From assembly GCA_031417835.1 (NCBI GenBank), contig JANOWJ010000068.1:24105-88104 (forward strand): a stretch of 64,000 bases of DNA. The letters run 5' to 3'. This DNA comes from JADJLQ01 sp031417835 (GTDB lineage Bacteria; Bacteroidota; Bacteroidia; Chitinophagales; Saprospiraceae). The number at the start of each line of letters is the position of its first letter. Positions within the stretch are counted from its first letter, which is position 1. Under the pieces are notes generated by a model. That model was not told the DNA's origin and made no database searches. It saw nothing but the letters and a program-made list of their open reading frames with translations. The translations under genes and the position numbers were made by a program. Shown piece after piece: positions 37,230-46,106 of this stretch.

Positions 37230-40200
37230 ATGAAAAGACTCTTTCTTTTATTTGCCTGTGTATTTTTTACACTTGCTGCCCTTGCTCAAAAAACCGTTTC
37301 GGGCAAGGTTACTGATGGAAATGGGGATCCTGTAATTGGAGCCAATATCCAGATCAAAGGCACTACTAGCGGTACAGTGACTGATATCGATGGTACATAT
37401 TCCGTTCAAGTCGTTGAAGGCGGTGTACTCGTAGTCAGTTATGTAGGTTCCGTTTCACAAGAAATTTCGATTGGTTCCCAATCGGTCTACGATGTAAGCT
37501 TGGAAGATGACAATCAGCAGTTGACCGAGGTGGTGGTGACTGCTCAAGGCATATCACGGGATAAAAGAGCCTTGGGTTATTCGGTGTCTACCATCAACAC
37601 CAAAAAAATTGAAGATAGACCTCAACCCGATATCGGAAGGGTCCTTCAAGGTAAAGTACCCGGAGTAAATATAACTTCGACCTCAGGTGCTACTGGTACT
37701 GGTACCAACATTACTATTCGGGGCTATACTTCGATTACGGGTTCTAACCAACCATTGTTTGTGGTCGATGGGGTTCCATTTAATTCCAATACCAACCAAA
37801 GGGGTGGTTTCACTCAAGGAGGACAAAATGCGTCCAGTAGGTTTCTTGATTTAGATCCTAATAGTATTGAGAATATTAGTGTATTAAAAGGTTTAGCCGC
37901 TACGGTCACTTACGGTGACCAAGGTAGAAACGGTGTAATTTTGGTAACTACCAAAAATGGCACTAAAAAAACGCGGGTACCACAGTTTACCTTAACTCAA
38001 TCTAATTTTACCAATACAGCCCATCTGCCAAAATATCAAAATGATTATGTAGGCGGATTTCAACAAAACCTTGGTTATTTCTTTAGTAATTGGGGCCCTA
38101 CCTTAGAGGAAGCAAGAACTTATCCTTCTCAAAATACCAATGTGGCGCTTACAAAGCATCCGTACTCATTTTTGACAAATGCAGCTTTGAGAGCCGGTCA
38201 AGCGGATTATGTGGCGTCTTTAGGGGATTATAAAATGCAAGCATTCCCGGATAATGTGAGTGGGTTTTTTAGAAAGGGAAATATTTCTAATACGAGCTTA
38301 AATATTTCAGGAGGTGGCGAAAAAGTAGGTTACAATGTTTCTGCTGGTTTTAATAAAGAACAAGGATATATTAAAGAAAATGATTTGAGAAAAATCAATA
38401 TTGGACTTGGTCTTAATGCAGAACTATCCAGTAGATTGAAATTTAATACAAGTATAAATTTTGCGAATACCGACCTATTATCACCTCCATTGAGTGGAGG
38501 TACTGGTAATAATGCCCTGGACTTTCCTTCTGTTTTGGCAAATGTGATGTATACTCCAAGACAGGTGGATCTCAATGGCTGGCCATTTGCTGATCCAGTG
38601 ACCAATCAATCAGTCTACTTCAGATCTGGAAACGATATCCCTAATCCGAATTGGGTTATAAAAAATTATAACACTACTGATATTGTCAATAGAGTGTTTG
38701 CTTCTTCGTCCTTGACTTATAATGTGGCCAATGGATTAGACTTTTTATATCGTATTGGTCTTGATCGGTATAATGAATTGCAAGAAGCTAAATTTAATAA
38801 GGGTGGTGTTCAATTTGTAAATGGATTTTATGGCACTCGAGATATTGAAAATACAATCTGGGATAATTCAGCCATTTTATCTTATAGCAAAGAATTAGGT
38901 TCTAAATTTGAAGTCGCCGGTAAAATAGGTGGTAACATTAGAAATGATGTTTACCGTGAGAATGGCGTAGGCAGCCAAAACCAATTAGCTGCTGGATTAT
39001 TTAAACATAATAATTTTATTGATAATTCTGCTGGTGACCGGACTGAAGAGCAATCTAGAATGGGCGTGTTTGGAGAATTATCTGTCGATTATGGCAATTA
39101 TTTCTTTGTCAATTTTGCAGGTAGAAACGATTGGACCTCAACAGTGGAAAAGGATAATAGAAGAATTTTTTATCCTTCCGTTTCCGTTTCATTTATTCCA
39201 ACGACGATGTTTTTGGGCTTGAAATCTAAATTCCTCAACTTCTTAAAAATTAGAGGTGGTTATGGTACTTCTGCTGGATTTCCAAATCCATACAATACCC
39301 GAAATATCCTGGATCAAAATGCAAGAGCATTCTTAACTTCCGCAGGCGCTACAGTGCAGACACACTCGACTAATAATAGATTAGGTAATCCTAATCTTAA
39401 GCCAGAATTGCATAAAGAATTTGAATTTGGTATGGAGGGCAAGGTATTAAACGAAAGAGTCGATTTTGATTTAACGTTGTATCGAAGGAATACACAAGAC
39501 CTTATTACAAGTTCACCTTTAGATGCCTCTACAGGTTATACTGCTACCACCATCAATATCGGAGCGATTCGCAATGAAGGTATTGAGTTTAGCTTGACAG
39601 GCTCTCCAATATCTCGAGGTAAATTTACTTGGGATGTTTCAGCCATATTCTCTAGAAACGTGCCTAAAGTACTAGACCTTGGAGGTACACTACAAGAAGT
39701 TCAGATTACTGGATTTGGTAATGCATTAGGCAATTATGCAATCGTAGGGAAACCATTTAACACCATCAAAGGATCAGGAAATAGAAGAAATGATGCCGGT
39801 CAATTATTAATCGATGGTCAAGGCTATCCGATCGGTACTACTGCACCGATTGTCTTAGGTGACCCTAATCCAGCATTCAACTCAAGCCTTACCAATACAT
39901 TTAGCTTTGGCAATTTAAGTTTGGATGTTATGATCTCTTATCGACATGGTGGTGCTATGTACAGTGCGACTGCTGGGGCGTTGATGGGTAGAGGCCTTAC
40001 CTACGATACAGGTCTAGAAGGTGGTTATAATCGAGCTCATACTTTCATATATCCTGGAGTAAAAGCCGATGGCACTCCTAATACTACTCAAGTGACTGCT
40101 TCTGATGTAGGATTTAATACTAAATATTTCTTTACCGACGAAGGAAGGATGTATGATGCTTCTACGATTCGTTTACAGGAAGTTTCATTGGCTTACCAAT

Positions 40201-40412
40201 TGCCTAAAGCTTTGATGGAAAAGCTAAAATTGAAAGGCGGTTCTTTTGCTATATCAGGCAACAATATTTGGTTCAAGGCGTTAAATTTCCCTCCGGGCTT
40301 AAATTTTGATACAGATAATCTTGGTTTAGGAGTTGGTAATGGATTTGGCTTTGAATTTCTTACAGGACCTAGCTCACGTAGACTGGGTGCCACTCTAAAA
40401 CTTAATTTTTAA
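37230..40412 (+). CDS. SusC/RagA-type TonB-dependent outer membrane transporter (module E)
   Basis: The 1060-residue transporter has a signal peptide (1-20, LAALAQ), carboxypeptidase-regulatory-like domain (VIGANIQIKGTTSGTVTDIDG), linker EVVVTAQGISRDKRALGYSVS, and a plug with ITIRGYTSITGSNQPLFVVDGVPF. The block usually reading LKGxxAAALYG is LKGLAATVTYGDQGRNGV, a small departure from the paralogues. The barrel ends in GATLKLNF. Linker and plug resemble module A most closely. The SusD gene follows after 20 bp. Confidence 0.93.
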   Translation: MKRLFLLFACVFFTLAALAQKTVSGKVTDGNGDPVIGANIQIKGTTSGTVTDIDGTYSVQVVEGGVLVVSYVGSVSQEISIGSQSVYDVSLEDDNQQLTEVVVTAQGISRDKRALGYSVSTINTKKIEDRPQPDIGRVLQGKVPGVNITSTSGATGTGTNITIRGYTSITGSNQPLFVVDGVPFNSNTNQRGGFTQGGQNASSRFLDLDPNSIENISVLKGLAATVTYGDQGRNGVILVTTKNGTKKTRVPQFTLTQSNFTNTAHLPKYQNDYVGGFQQNLGYFFSNWGPTLEEARTYPSQNTNVALTKHPYSFLTNAALRAGQADYVASLGDYKMQAFPDNVSGFFRKGNISNTSLNISGGGEKVGYNVSAGFNKEQGYIKENDLRKINIGLGLNAELSSRLKFNTSINFANTDLLSPPLSGGTGNNALDFPSVLANVMYTPRQVDLNGWPFADPVTNQSVYFRSGNDIPNPNWVIKNYNTTDIVNRVFASSSLTYNVANGLDFLYRIGLDRYNELQEAKFNKGGVQFVNGFYGTRDIENTIWDNSAILSYSKELGSKFEVAGKIGGNIRNDVYRENGVGSQNQLAAGLFKHNNFIDNSAGDRTEEQSRMGVFGELSVDYGNYFFVNFAGRNDWTSTVEKDNRRIFYPSVSVSFIPTTMFLGLKSKFLNFLKIRGGYGTSAGFPNPYNTRNILDQNARAFLTSAGATVQTHSTNNRLGNPNLKPELHKEFEFGMEGKVLNERVDFDLTLYRRNTQDLITSSPLDASTGYTATTINIGAIRNEGIEFSLTGSPISRGKFTWDVSAIFSRNVPKVLDLGGTLQEVQITGFGNALGNYAIVGKPFNTIKGSGNRRNDAGQLLIDGQGYPIGTTAPIVLGDPNPAFNSSLTNTFSFGNLSLDVMISYRHGGAMYSATAGALMGRGLTYDTGLEGGYNRAHTFIYPGVKADGTPNTTQVTASDVGFNTKYFFTDEGRMYDASTIRLQEVSLAYQLPKALMEKLKLKGGSFAISGNNIWFKALNFPPGLNFDTDNLGLGVGNGFGFEFLTGPSSRRLGATLKLNF

Positions 40413-40432
40413 TCACACCTAAAATTGTAACA

Positions 40433-42073
40433 ATGAAAAAATTTCTAAAATTATTTTTGTTCACGTGTGGGTTGTTTATTTTGGGTTCTTGTGATCTCGA
40501 TTTATTAGATAATCCTAATGCGGTTACTTCAAAAAATACGGATATAAATTATCTGCTGAATGCTATTGAGTTAAACTTCCGAAACCACTTTGACGGTTTC
40601 AGCGTTAACGGGGCCAATTTGGTAAGAATTAGACACCTTGGAGGAGCTGTCAATTATGAAAATGGAGTTGCTCCTGGTAATTTTTCTGGCTTATGGAATC
40701 AGGCCTATAGTGATATTATGATTGATATTAAAAACTTGCTTCCTCTAGCCGATGCCGCAGGATTACTTGTCCACGCTGGTATTGCCAAGACGATTCGAGC
40801 CTTTGTTCTTTTGAATATGGTTGATTTCTTCGGAGACATCCCCTTATCAGAAGCATTGAACGCTGAGAATTTTAATCCTAAAGCAGATGATGGCAAGACT
40901 GTGTATGCTGCCGCATTGGCCGATTTGGACGGGGCTATTGCAAATTTTGCGGGTACCACCAAAGGCGCAGCCTCATCTGACCTTTATTTTGGCGGCAATG
41001 CAGATAGCTGGACTAGGGTAGCGAACACCCTTAAATTGAAAGTTGCGCTCAATATGCGGTTATCTGATAAAGCCGGTGCGACTTCTTCCATTAACGGTTT
41101 GATCTCTGGAAATAAATTAATCAGTACCGCGGCGCAAAATTTTGTATTCAAATTTGGATCAAATTTGACTAATCCAGATACTCGGCATCCGCGATATGGA
41201 TACTCTGCCACTGGCATTGGTGATTATATGTCAAATTCTTACATGGGAGTTTTGTACAGCGACAAAACAAAACCAGATCCTAGAGTTAGGTATTATTTCT
41301 ATCGACAAACAATTAAGAATACTACAGATGTAAATGAATTGCGTTGCATTAATAATAACAAACCAGGCCACTATGGCGCTGCAGATGTTTTTTGCCTGCC
41401 TACTTCAGTTGGTTATTGGGGGCGTGATCATTTGAGCAATGAAGGTATCCCTCCAGATGGATTAAGAAGGTCTGGTTGGGGTTTATATCCTGCCGGTGGA
41501 TTGTTTGATGATGATGCGGGTAAGCCTGTAGCGTTAGGTGCAGGTGCAGGAGGAGCAGGTATCCATCCAATATTAATGCGCTCTTTTGTGGACTTTATGC
41601 TCGCTGAAGCTGCCTTAATGCTGGGTACAACCGGTGATGCTAAAGCACTTCTAAAATCTGCAATAGAAAAATCAATGGCTGATGTTAGATCTTACGCGCT
41701 ATCTACTTCTGAAGGTGCTAAAGTCACCGCATTCGAAGCAGCTAAAAGCATTGTTTGGGCTACAGAAGTTACAGATTATGTAACTGAAGTATTGGCTCGG
41801 TACGACGCCGCAACTTCCAATGATGATAAACTTGGTATCATTGCTAAGGAATATTGGCTTGCGTTATGGGGAAGTGGTATTGAAGGCTATAATCTGTACA
41901 GAAGGACAGGTAAGCCTACGCAGCAACCTGCTTTGGATGCAAATCCTGGTCCTTTTGCTTCTTCAGTATATTATCCTACGGATTATATCGCTAGAAATAA
42001 GAATGCCAAGCAAAAAGCAAGCCCTGCGGTACATGTATTTTGGGATACCAATCCAGCGGGTTTTGTTAAATAA
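40433..42073 (+). CDS. SusD/RagB-family surface lipoprotein, SusD-like_2 type (module E)
   Basis: The 546-residue substrate-binding lipoprotein is the longest SusD here. Signal peptide to Cys20 (FILGSCDLDLL), then LDNPNAVTSKNTDINYLLNAIEL, carrying the N-P-N element. Further blocks: LLNMVDFFGDIPLSEALNAENF, DSWTRVANTLKLKVALNMRL and the C-terminal IIAKEYWLALWGSGIEGYNLYRRTG. A glycine-rich stretch (LGAGAGGAGIHPILM) precedes the helix DFMLAEAALML. It sits between SusC and a small lipoprotein gene with gaps of 20 and 26 bp. Confidence 0.92.
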   Translation: MKKFLKLFLFTCGLFILGSCDLDLLDNPNAVTSKNTDINYLLNAIELNFRNHFDGFSVNGANLVRIRHLGGAVNYENGVAPGNFSGLWNQAYSDIMIDIKNLLPLADAAGLLVHAGIAKTIRAFVLLNMVDFFGDIPLSEALNAENFNPKADDGKTVYAAALADLDGAIANFAGTTKGAASSDLYFGGNADSWTRVANTLKLKVALNMRLSDKAGATSSINGLISGNKLISTAAQNFVFKFGSNLTNPDTRHPRYGYSATGIGDYMSNSYMGVLYSDKTKPDPRVRYYFYRQTIKNTTDVNELRCINNNKPGHYGAADVFCLPTSVGYWGRDHLSNEGIPPDGLRRSGWGLYPAGGLFDDDAGKPVALGAGAGGAGIHPILMRSFVDFMLAEAALMLGTTGDAKALLKSAIEKSMADVRSYALSTSEGAKVTAFEAAKSIVWATEVTDYVTEVLARYDAATSNDDKLGIIAKEYWLALWGSGIEGYNLYRRTGKPTQQPALDANPGPFASSVYYPTDYIARNKNAKQKASPAVHVFWDTNPAGFVK

Positions 42074-42099
42074 ATTATTACTAATTAACATTATTTAAA

Positions 42100-42672
42100 A
42101 TGAAAAAAATAACATATTTCGTATTAACTATTCTATTTTTTATAGGTAGCGCTTGTGATACGGAGATCATAGATGTTGTAGATGAATTTACCTTTGAAAA
42201 AGGCGGCTATATGCGTACAGTCACACCATTTCCTGTGGTCAATGCTACATTTGTGACCAGCAAAGCAAATTTAAGTGGTACCAAATTAGAAATGGTTAAA
42301 GAAGCAGTCACGAATGATTTCGGCAAATTATTCGCGTCTTATGATTTGGTTATTAAATTTGTGGATGTCAGTGCAGCCAATGGAAATAAATCTACTACTG
42401 ACAAAGCATTTAAATCATATACTGCGGCTCAATTCACTCCAGATGCTCAAACAAAATATCCAAGAGCTACTATTGCTATTACTGGAGCTGAGGCCCTTGC
42501 CGCAACTGGACTCACAGTAGCTGATATTACCAAAGGAGATTATTTTACCATTACAAGTACGATGGTTTTATCTGATGGCAAAAAGTTTAATGCAGCCAAC
42601 ACGGGCGTAAACATCACCGGTGGTGCATTCTACAGTTCGCCTTTCATTTATAGATTGAATGTAGCTGACTGA
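42100..42672 (+). CDS. Small surface lipoprotein of SusCD module E (unknown function)
   Basis: The 190-residue lipoprotein (signal to Cys19, FFIGSACDTEI) is not a family I can name. It appears to be a shorter relative of the third protein of module A. Both have a stretch of the form RATIAITGAEALAATGL or RVELKATDFATIFNEPGL, followed by an FTITSTMVLSDGKKF- or FTFTPTVKLNDGRIY-like segment. It ends soon after, at FIYRLNVAD, where the module A protein continues into a second domain. Its place after SusD suggests an accessory surface binding protein. A strong terminator follows within 25 bp. Confidence 0.75.
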   Translation: MKKITYFVLTILFFIGSACDTEIIDVVDEFTFEKGGYMRTVTPFPVVNATFVTSKANLSGTKLEMVKEAVTNDFGKLFASYDLVIKFVDVSAANGNKSTTDKAFKSYTAAQFTPDAQTKYPRATIAITGAEALAATGLTVADITKGDYFTITSTMVLSDGKKFNAANTGVNITGGAFYSSPFIYRLNVAD

Positions 42673-42695
42673 TCGTATACTGTATAAAAATTTTT

Positions 42696-42730
42696 AAAAA
42701 GGGGCAACCGATTCGGTTGCTCCTTTTTTT
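42696..42730 (+). terminator. Rho-independent terminator after module E
   Basis: AAAAAGGGGCAACCG (42696-42710) pairs with CGGTTGCTCCTTTTT (42714-42728) around ATT, with one G-T pair, and is followed by further T. It marks the end of the SusCD run. Confidence 0.92.
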
Positions 42731-42756
42731 TTAGCCCATACCATAGCTACCTCTAG

Positions 42757-42764
42757 TATCTTTG
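42757..42764 (+). promoter_or_regulatory. -7 promoter element before the 233-residue secreted protein
   Basis: TATCTTTG is an exact TAnnTTTG match 16 bp before the ATG at 42780. No convincing -33 element is seen, and the transcript leader would be very short. Confidence 0.4.
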
Positions 42765-42779
42765 TACACTATCTAGAAT

Positions 42780-43481
42780 ATGATGAAGCATGGAATAATT
42801 TTAGTATTTTGCTTGGTAGCCCACGCTGGGTCGCAAGCCCAATCTATACTTAGTGAACAATTAGTTACAGAACAATTGATTCGAATGCCTGTCTCAGAAC
42901 AAAAGATGTCCAGTCAATATGAAGGAAGTCCCTATCTATATGATACATTTATGACCAGTATCTTGAGCATGGAAGGTAATGGAAGATTTAAGCTACCGAT
43001 GAGGTATAATATGTACCGAGATATCATAGAAGTTAAACATAGAGGCAGAGAAATGCAAATCCTCCCAAATGACCTTATTCACAACATAAAAATAAATGAA
43101 CATACGCTTGTAATTGGAGATTACGAATTAGAGAAAAAGAAAACCCGTGGTTTTCTTTTTCTACTTGACAGCGGCGAAGTGTCATTATTAGAGAAGAAAA
43201 ACATCACTTTTGAAGAATGGAGGCCCGCAAGGGCCCAAGAAGCTGGTCCACGCTCGGCTACCTTTAAAGCTAGTTTGGACAATTTTTTTATAAGATCCAA
43301 AAATAAAATTACCCCTATTACCAGCCTTAAAGAGCTGGCCAACCTTTTCCCACATCATCGATCTCAAGTAGCAGATTATATAAAAATGCATAAAATCAAA
43401 CTTAAAGAGGCAAAATTAGTGGAGTTATTTCAATATTTTAATACTACATGGAGTCAAGCGTCTAGCCAGCCCAAGTCTTAG
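42780..43481 (+). CDS. Secreted protein of unknown function
   Basis: I do not recognise this 233-residue protein. It starts with a signal peptide (MMKHGIILVFCLVAHAGSQAQ) with a probable signal peptidase I site after the AQ. Residues 40-150 look like a beta-rich domain (YLYDTFMTSILSMEGNGRFKLPMRYN and IIEVKHRGREMQILP), followed by a basic helical segment to the C-terminus (LKELANLFPHHRSQVADYIKMHKIKLKEAKLVELFQYFN). It would be periplasmic or exported. It lies alone between the terminator of module E and rpsU. Confidence 0.7.
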   Translation: MMKHGIILVFCLVAHAGSQAQSILSEQLVTEQLIRMPVSEQKMSSQYEGSPYLYDTFMTSILSMEGNGRFKLPMRYNMYRDIIEVKHRGREMQILPNDLIHNIKINEHTLVIGDYELEKKKTRGFLFLLDSGEVSLLEKKNITFEEWRPARAQEAGPRSATFKASLDNFFIRSKNKITPITSLKELANLFPHHRSQVADYIKMHKIKLKEAKLVELFQYFNTTWSQASSQPKS

Positions 43482-43505
43482 TAAAATATTGTTGATTAAA
43501 AAAAA

Positions 43506-43537
43506 TTGGTAAAATCCATTTTGATTTTATATATTTG
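43506..43537 (+). promoter_or_regulatory. Promoter of rpsU
   Basis: TTG (43506-43508) and TATATTTG (43530-43537), followed by C, are separated by 21 bp. The -7 element is exact. Transcription would begin about 14 bases before the S21 start codon. Confidence 0.6.
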
Positions 43538-43558
43538 CAGTCCAATTCTAAAAAGTAT

Positions 43559-43756
43559 ATGTTAATAATCGATGTAAAGGATAGCGAATCAATTGATAAG
43601 GCTCTGAAGAAGTACAAGAAAAAATTTGAAAAGTCTCAGATGTTGAAACAATTGCGGGCTAGAAAGCACTTTACCAAAAAATCTGTTGAGCGTCGCTTTG
43701 AAATACTCAAAGCTGCTTATAGACAACAGATTATGAATAAACCGGCTGATCTTTAA
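43559..43756 (+). CDS. rpsU: 30S ribosomal protein S21
   Basis: The 65-residue basic protein is ribosomal protein S21 of the small subunit. The ATG at 43559 begins MLIIDVKDSESIDKALKKYKKKFEKS, the usual start of the Bacteroidota protein. The conserved RARKHFTKKSVERR block follows. A TTG 24 bp upstream is in frame but lies inside the promoter. It leads the conserved chromosomal cluster rpsU-xer-hpf-tRNA-tuf. Confidence 0.93.
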   Translation: MLIIDVKDSESIDKALKKYKKKFEKSQMLKQLRARKHFTKKSVERRFEILKAAYRQQIMNKPADL

Positions 43757-43785
43757 GCCCATTTAAAAGCATTTCATTTGATTTT

Positions 43786-43805
43786 TGTCAAGGATATACT
43801 TGACA
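43786..43805. promoter_or_regulatory. Palindromic site upstream of the Xer recombinase gene
   Basis: TGTCAAG (43786-43792), GATATA and CTTGACA (43799-43805) form a perfect 7-bp inverted repeat around a 6-bp centre, 25 bp before the xer ATG. The 6-bp spacing recalls Xer binding sites, but the arms lack the usual ATAA/TTAT ends. An operator or a chance palindrome is also possible. Confidence 0.35.
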
Positions 43806-43830
43806 TTTCGTTCTATCGTCTTTATATTGC

Positions 43831-44772
43831 ATGGTATGGCGCTTGGCGCTTGTGCCTAAAGACGAAGATTTGATTCAAACGTTTTTTAATTATTTAGAAT
43901 TTGAGCGTAGATATTCGCCTCATACCATAGATGCATATAAATCTGATATTGGACAATACCTCGATTTTCTGACCACTACGTATGACTTATCGGATATCAC
44001 CCAGACGAAAGCCCTCCACCTAAGATCTTGGATTGTAGACCTTCACGAACACAAGATTTCTAATCGATCGATCAACCGTAAAATTTCGGCCTTAAAATCT
44101 TTGTTTAATTTTTTTCGAAAGCGCCATGGACTGAAATCAAATCCTCTGTCCAAAATTATTAACCCTAAGACAGAAAAAAGACTTCCACTGACGGTGCGAA
44201 AAGAGCATCTTTCCATGTTGTTGCAGTTGGATCCAAAGCCAGAAGACCAAAACCAAGCTTTTTCAACCAGTAGAAATAGACTGATCCTAGATATATTATA
44301 TTCTTGTGGTTTACGCCGTTCAGAATTGATTCAAATTCGATTGAAGGATATCGATTTTAGTAGACGATTGTTGCGGGTAGAAGGTAAAGGCAAGAAAGAG
44401 AGATGGCTACCTTTGTCTCCAGAGCTCTGTAAAAATTTGAATTTATATTTAGTCGATAGACTAAAAAAATTGGGTGACCTGAATCCCGCAGATCAAGATT
44501 CGTTATTCATAACCGATCAAGGCGACACGTTATATCCTAAATGGGTGTACAATCTTGTGCGAAAAAGTTTAGGGACTGTTACTTCCATTGAAAAGAAAAG
44601 CCCTCATATACTCAGACATAGTTTTGCAACTCATTTATCCGATGCCGGTGCAGATCTCAATGCAATCAAAACCTTATTAGGCCATTCCTCGCTGGCCGCC
44701 ACGCAGGTTTACATGCACAACTCAGTAGAGAAATTAAAGAAAATTTATGATCAAGCTCACCCCAAATCATAA
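43831..44772 (+). CDS. xerC: Tyrosine recombinase XerC/XerD
   Basis: The 313-residue tyrosine recombinase has the N-terminal SAM-like core-binding domain (about 12-100) and a complete catalytic set: Arg162 (CGLRRSEL), Lys186 (EGKGKKERWLPL), His259 and Arg262 (SPHILRHSFATHL), His285 (LLGHSSL) and the nucleophile Tyr294 (TQVYMH). It would resolve chromosome dimers at dif with a partner recombinase. The chromosomal position between rpsU and hpf is conserved in Bacteroidota and argues against a mobile-element integrase. XerC versus XerD is not certain. The ATG at 43831 is used, and a GTG at 43852 is an alternative start. Confidence 0.9.
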   Translation: MVWRLALVPKDEDLIQTFFNYLEFERRYSPHTIDAYKSDIGQYLDFLTTTYDLSDITQTKALHLRSWIVDLHEHKISNRSINRKISALKSLFNFFRKRHGLKSNPLSKIINPKTEKRLPLTVRKEHLSMLLQLDPKPEDQNQAFSTSRNRLILDILYSCGLRRSELIQIRLKDIDFSRRLLRVEGKGKKERWLPLSPELCKNLNLYLVDRLKKLGDLNPADQDSLFITDQGDTLYPKWVYNLVRKSLGTVTSIEKKSPHILRHSFATHLSDAGADLNAIKTLLGHSSLAATQVYMHNSVEKLKKIYDQAHPKS

Positions 44773-44827
44773 AATTGCATGAAATATTACCAATCACATT
44801 TCGTTACATTTAAAAACAATACGTATT

Positions 44828-45124
44828 ATGAAAATCATGACTGAAAGCATTCACTTTACCGCTGACCAAAAGCTATTACAGTTCATTGAAAGCAAGTTGC
44901 AAAAACTTGAACGTATGTATGAACGTATCATCGATATCCATGTGGTATTGAAATTGGAAAGTCATCAATCCATCAAAGACAAAATTGTCGAAATCTTGAT
45001 TCATGTGCCTGGAGGTAACATCTTTACTCGTGAAAGTAGTAAATCCTTTGAAACATCTGTGGAGCTCGCGTTGGCTTCTTTGAAAAGACAGACGATGAAA
45101 TTTAAACAACGAATGAGCAACTAG
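44828..45124 (+). CDS. hpf: Ribosome hibernation-promoting factor, short type
   Basis: The 98-residue protein belongs to the HPF/RaiA (YfiA) family, which binds the decoding region of 30S subunits and inactivates ribosomes in stationary phase. Family features are ESIHFTADQKLLQFIESKLQKLERMYERI, a beta-strand with the basic residues, GGNIFTRESSKSFETSVELALASLKRQTMKFK and a C-terminal basic tail. It is a short form without the long-HPF dimerisation domain, so it would need a partner for 100S dimers. It lies 55 bp after xer and just before a strong terminator. Confidence 0.9.
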   Translation: MKIMTESIHFTADQKLLQFIESKLQKLERMYERIIDIHVVLKLESHQSIKDKIVEILIHVPGGNIFTRESSKSFETSVELALASLKRQTMKFKQRMSN

Positions 45125-45140
45125 ACTCTATTTAGAGAAA

Positions 45141-45179
45141 ACAAAAGGCCACTTTGCAAAAGGTGGCCTTTTGTTTTTT
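45141..45179 (+). terminator. Rho-independent terminator after hpf
   Basis: ACAAAAGGCCAC (45141-45152) pairs perfectly with GTGGCCTTTTGT (45163-45174) around a 10-base loop, followed by TTTTT. Confidence 0.92.
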
Positions 45180-45514
45180 ATATATTGACTTTTTATACTT
45201 TCGGCCCGGCTCTTGTTAGCCGTTTTCTTAATCCGGATTGGCCTTAAATGTTCAAAATAGGTTATCTCTTTTAAAGGGTTTCTTGAGCTTATTATTGCAG
45301 GCCGTAAGCTTTTGGCCACAGGGGCTCGCAAGTCCTCCAAATCCGGCCATTAGTAAATCATTGTAAATTTTTCAAAATAGATCTCCTAAAAAACAAAAAA
45401 TGTTCGTAAATTTGTCCGCGCAATTAAAGAATGTAGCGTATTTATTTGAAAATCAGGACTGAATAACACAAAGAGCAGCTTATCAAGCCCCGCAAAGTGG
45501 AGCGTAATTGTATT
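45180..45514. other. 335-bp gap between hpf terminator and tRNA cluster
   Basis: No convincing gene. The only features seen are the TAAATTTG promoter element at 45407-45414, a direct repeat TTCAAAATAG (45251-45260 and 45371-45380) and the short palindrome AATCCGGATT near 45231. Confidence 0.5.
45407..45414 (+). promoter_or_regulatory. -7 promoter element of the tRNA-tuf operon
   Basis: TAAATTTG is an exact TAnnTTTG match, about 100 bp before the first tRNA. The -33 region has no clear TTG. It is the best candidate start for the tRNA-Thr/Tyr/Gly/Thr-tuf transcript. Confidence 0.45.
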
Positions 45515-45587
45515 GCCGATGTAGCTCAGCTGGTAGAGCAGCTGATTTGTAATCAGCTGGTCGGGGGTTCGATTCCCTCCATCGGCT
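45515..45587 (+). tRNA. tRNA-Thr (TGT anticodon)
   Basis: A complete cloverleaf: acceptor GCCGATG with CATCGGC, D-arm AGCTCAGCTGGTAGAGC, anticodon loop TTTGTAA with TGT, and T-arm GGGGGTTCGATTCCCTC. CCA is not encoded. First of four tRNAs before tuf. Confidence 0.96.
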
Positions 45588-45641
45588 CTTAAGGATCGGG
45601 GGAGGTTGGTTGTTTTTTTGGTGCTAAAAATTTAAGAATCA

Positions 45642-45724
45642 GGGGGCGCGCCGGAGTTGGAGAGCCGGACCAGACTGTAAATCTGGTGTCTCTGACTGAA
45701 CTGGTTCGAATCCAGTCGCCCTCA
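45642..45724 (+). tRNA. tRNA-Tyr (GTA anticodon)
   Basis: Class II tRNA with a long variable arm. Acceptor GGGGGCG pairs with CGCCCTC, anticodon loop CTGTAAA gives GTA, and the T-arm reads ACTGGTTCGAATCCAGT. CCA is not encoded. Confidence 0.95.
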
Positions 45725-45781
45725 CATTAAGCATCAAAAATAAATGGATAAGTTGAAAGATATGTTTTTTGAAATTATCAC

Positions 45782-45854
45782 GCGGGAGTAGCTCAGTTGG
45801 TAGAGCGACAGCCTTCCAAGCTGTAGGTCGCGGGTTCGAGCCTCGTCTCCCGCT
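45782..45854 (+). tRNA. tRNA-Gly (TCC anticodon)
   Basis: Acceptor GCGGGAG pairs with CTCCCGC. The D-arm is AGCTCAGTTGGTAGAGC, the anticodon loop CTTCCAA gives TCC, and the T-loop is standard (GGTTCGAGCC). CCA is not encoded. Confidence 0.96.
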
Positions 45855-45969
45855 CTATTTTCGAAAACAACTGCTTGCGTGATGAAGATGTGATTTAGAT
45901 AAAGGAACTGAAGGATTTGAGTGAATTGATTTGTTGAGTGTAAGTGGTTCTACTCAAATTGTTGCATAA

Positions 45970-46041
45970 GCCGATGTAGCTCAGGGGTAGAGCACTTCCT
46001 TGGTAAGGAAGGGGTCGAGGGTTCAATTCCCTTCGTTGGCT
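45970..46041 (+). tRNA. tRNA-Thr (GGT anticodon)
   Basis: Acceptor GCCGATG pairs with CGTTGGC using two G-T pairs. The anticodon stem CTTCC/GGAAG encloses TTGGTAA, giving GGT. It lies 66 bp before tuf and is the second Thr isoacceptor of the cluster. Confidence 0.95.
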
Positions 46042-46106
46042 CTATTTTTTTGAAATATTATATCATTATATCATTAAATATTAATTTTTAAAACGGTACT
46101 AAAACC

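Noticed and set aside
43831..44772. Integrase of a prophage or integrative element
   Set aside because: The gene is in the conserved rpsU-xer-hpf neighbourhood, no att repeats or phage genes are near, and the sequence is of the XerC/D type.
45128..45340. Minus-strand 70-codon open frame after hpf
   Set aside because: It runs through the hpf terminator stem and shows no signal, motif or convincing start.
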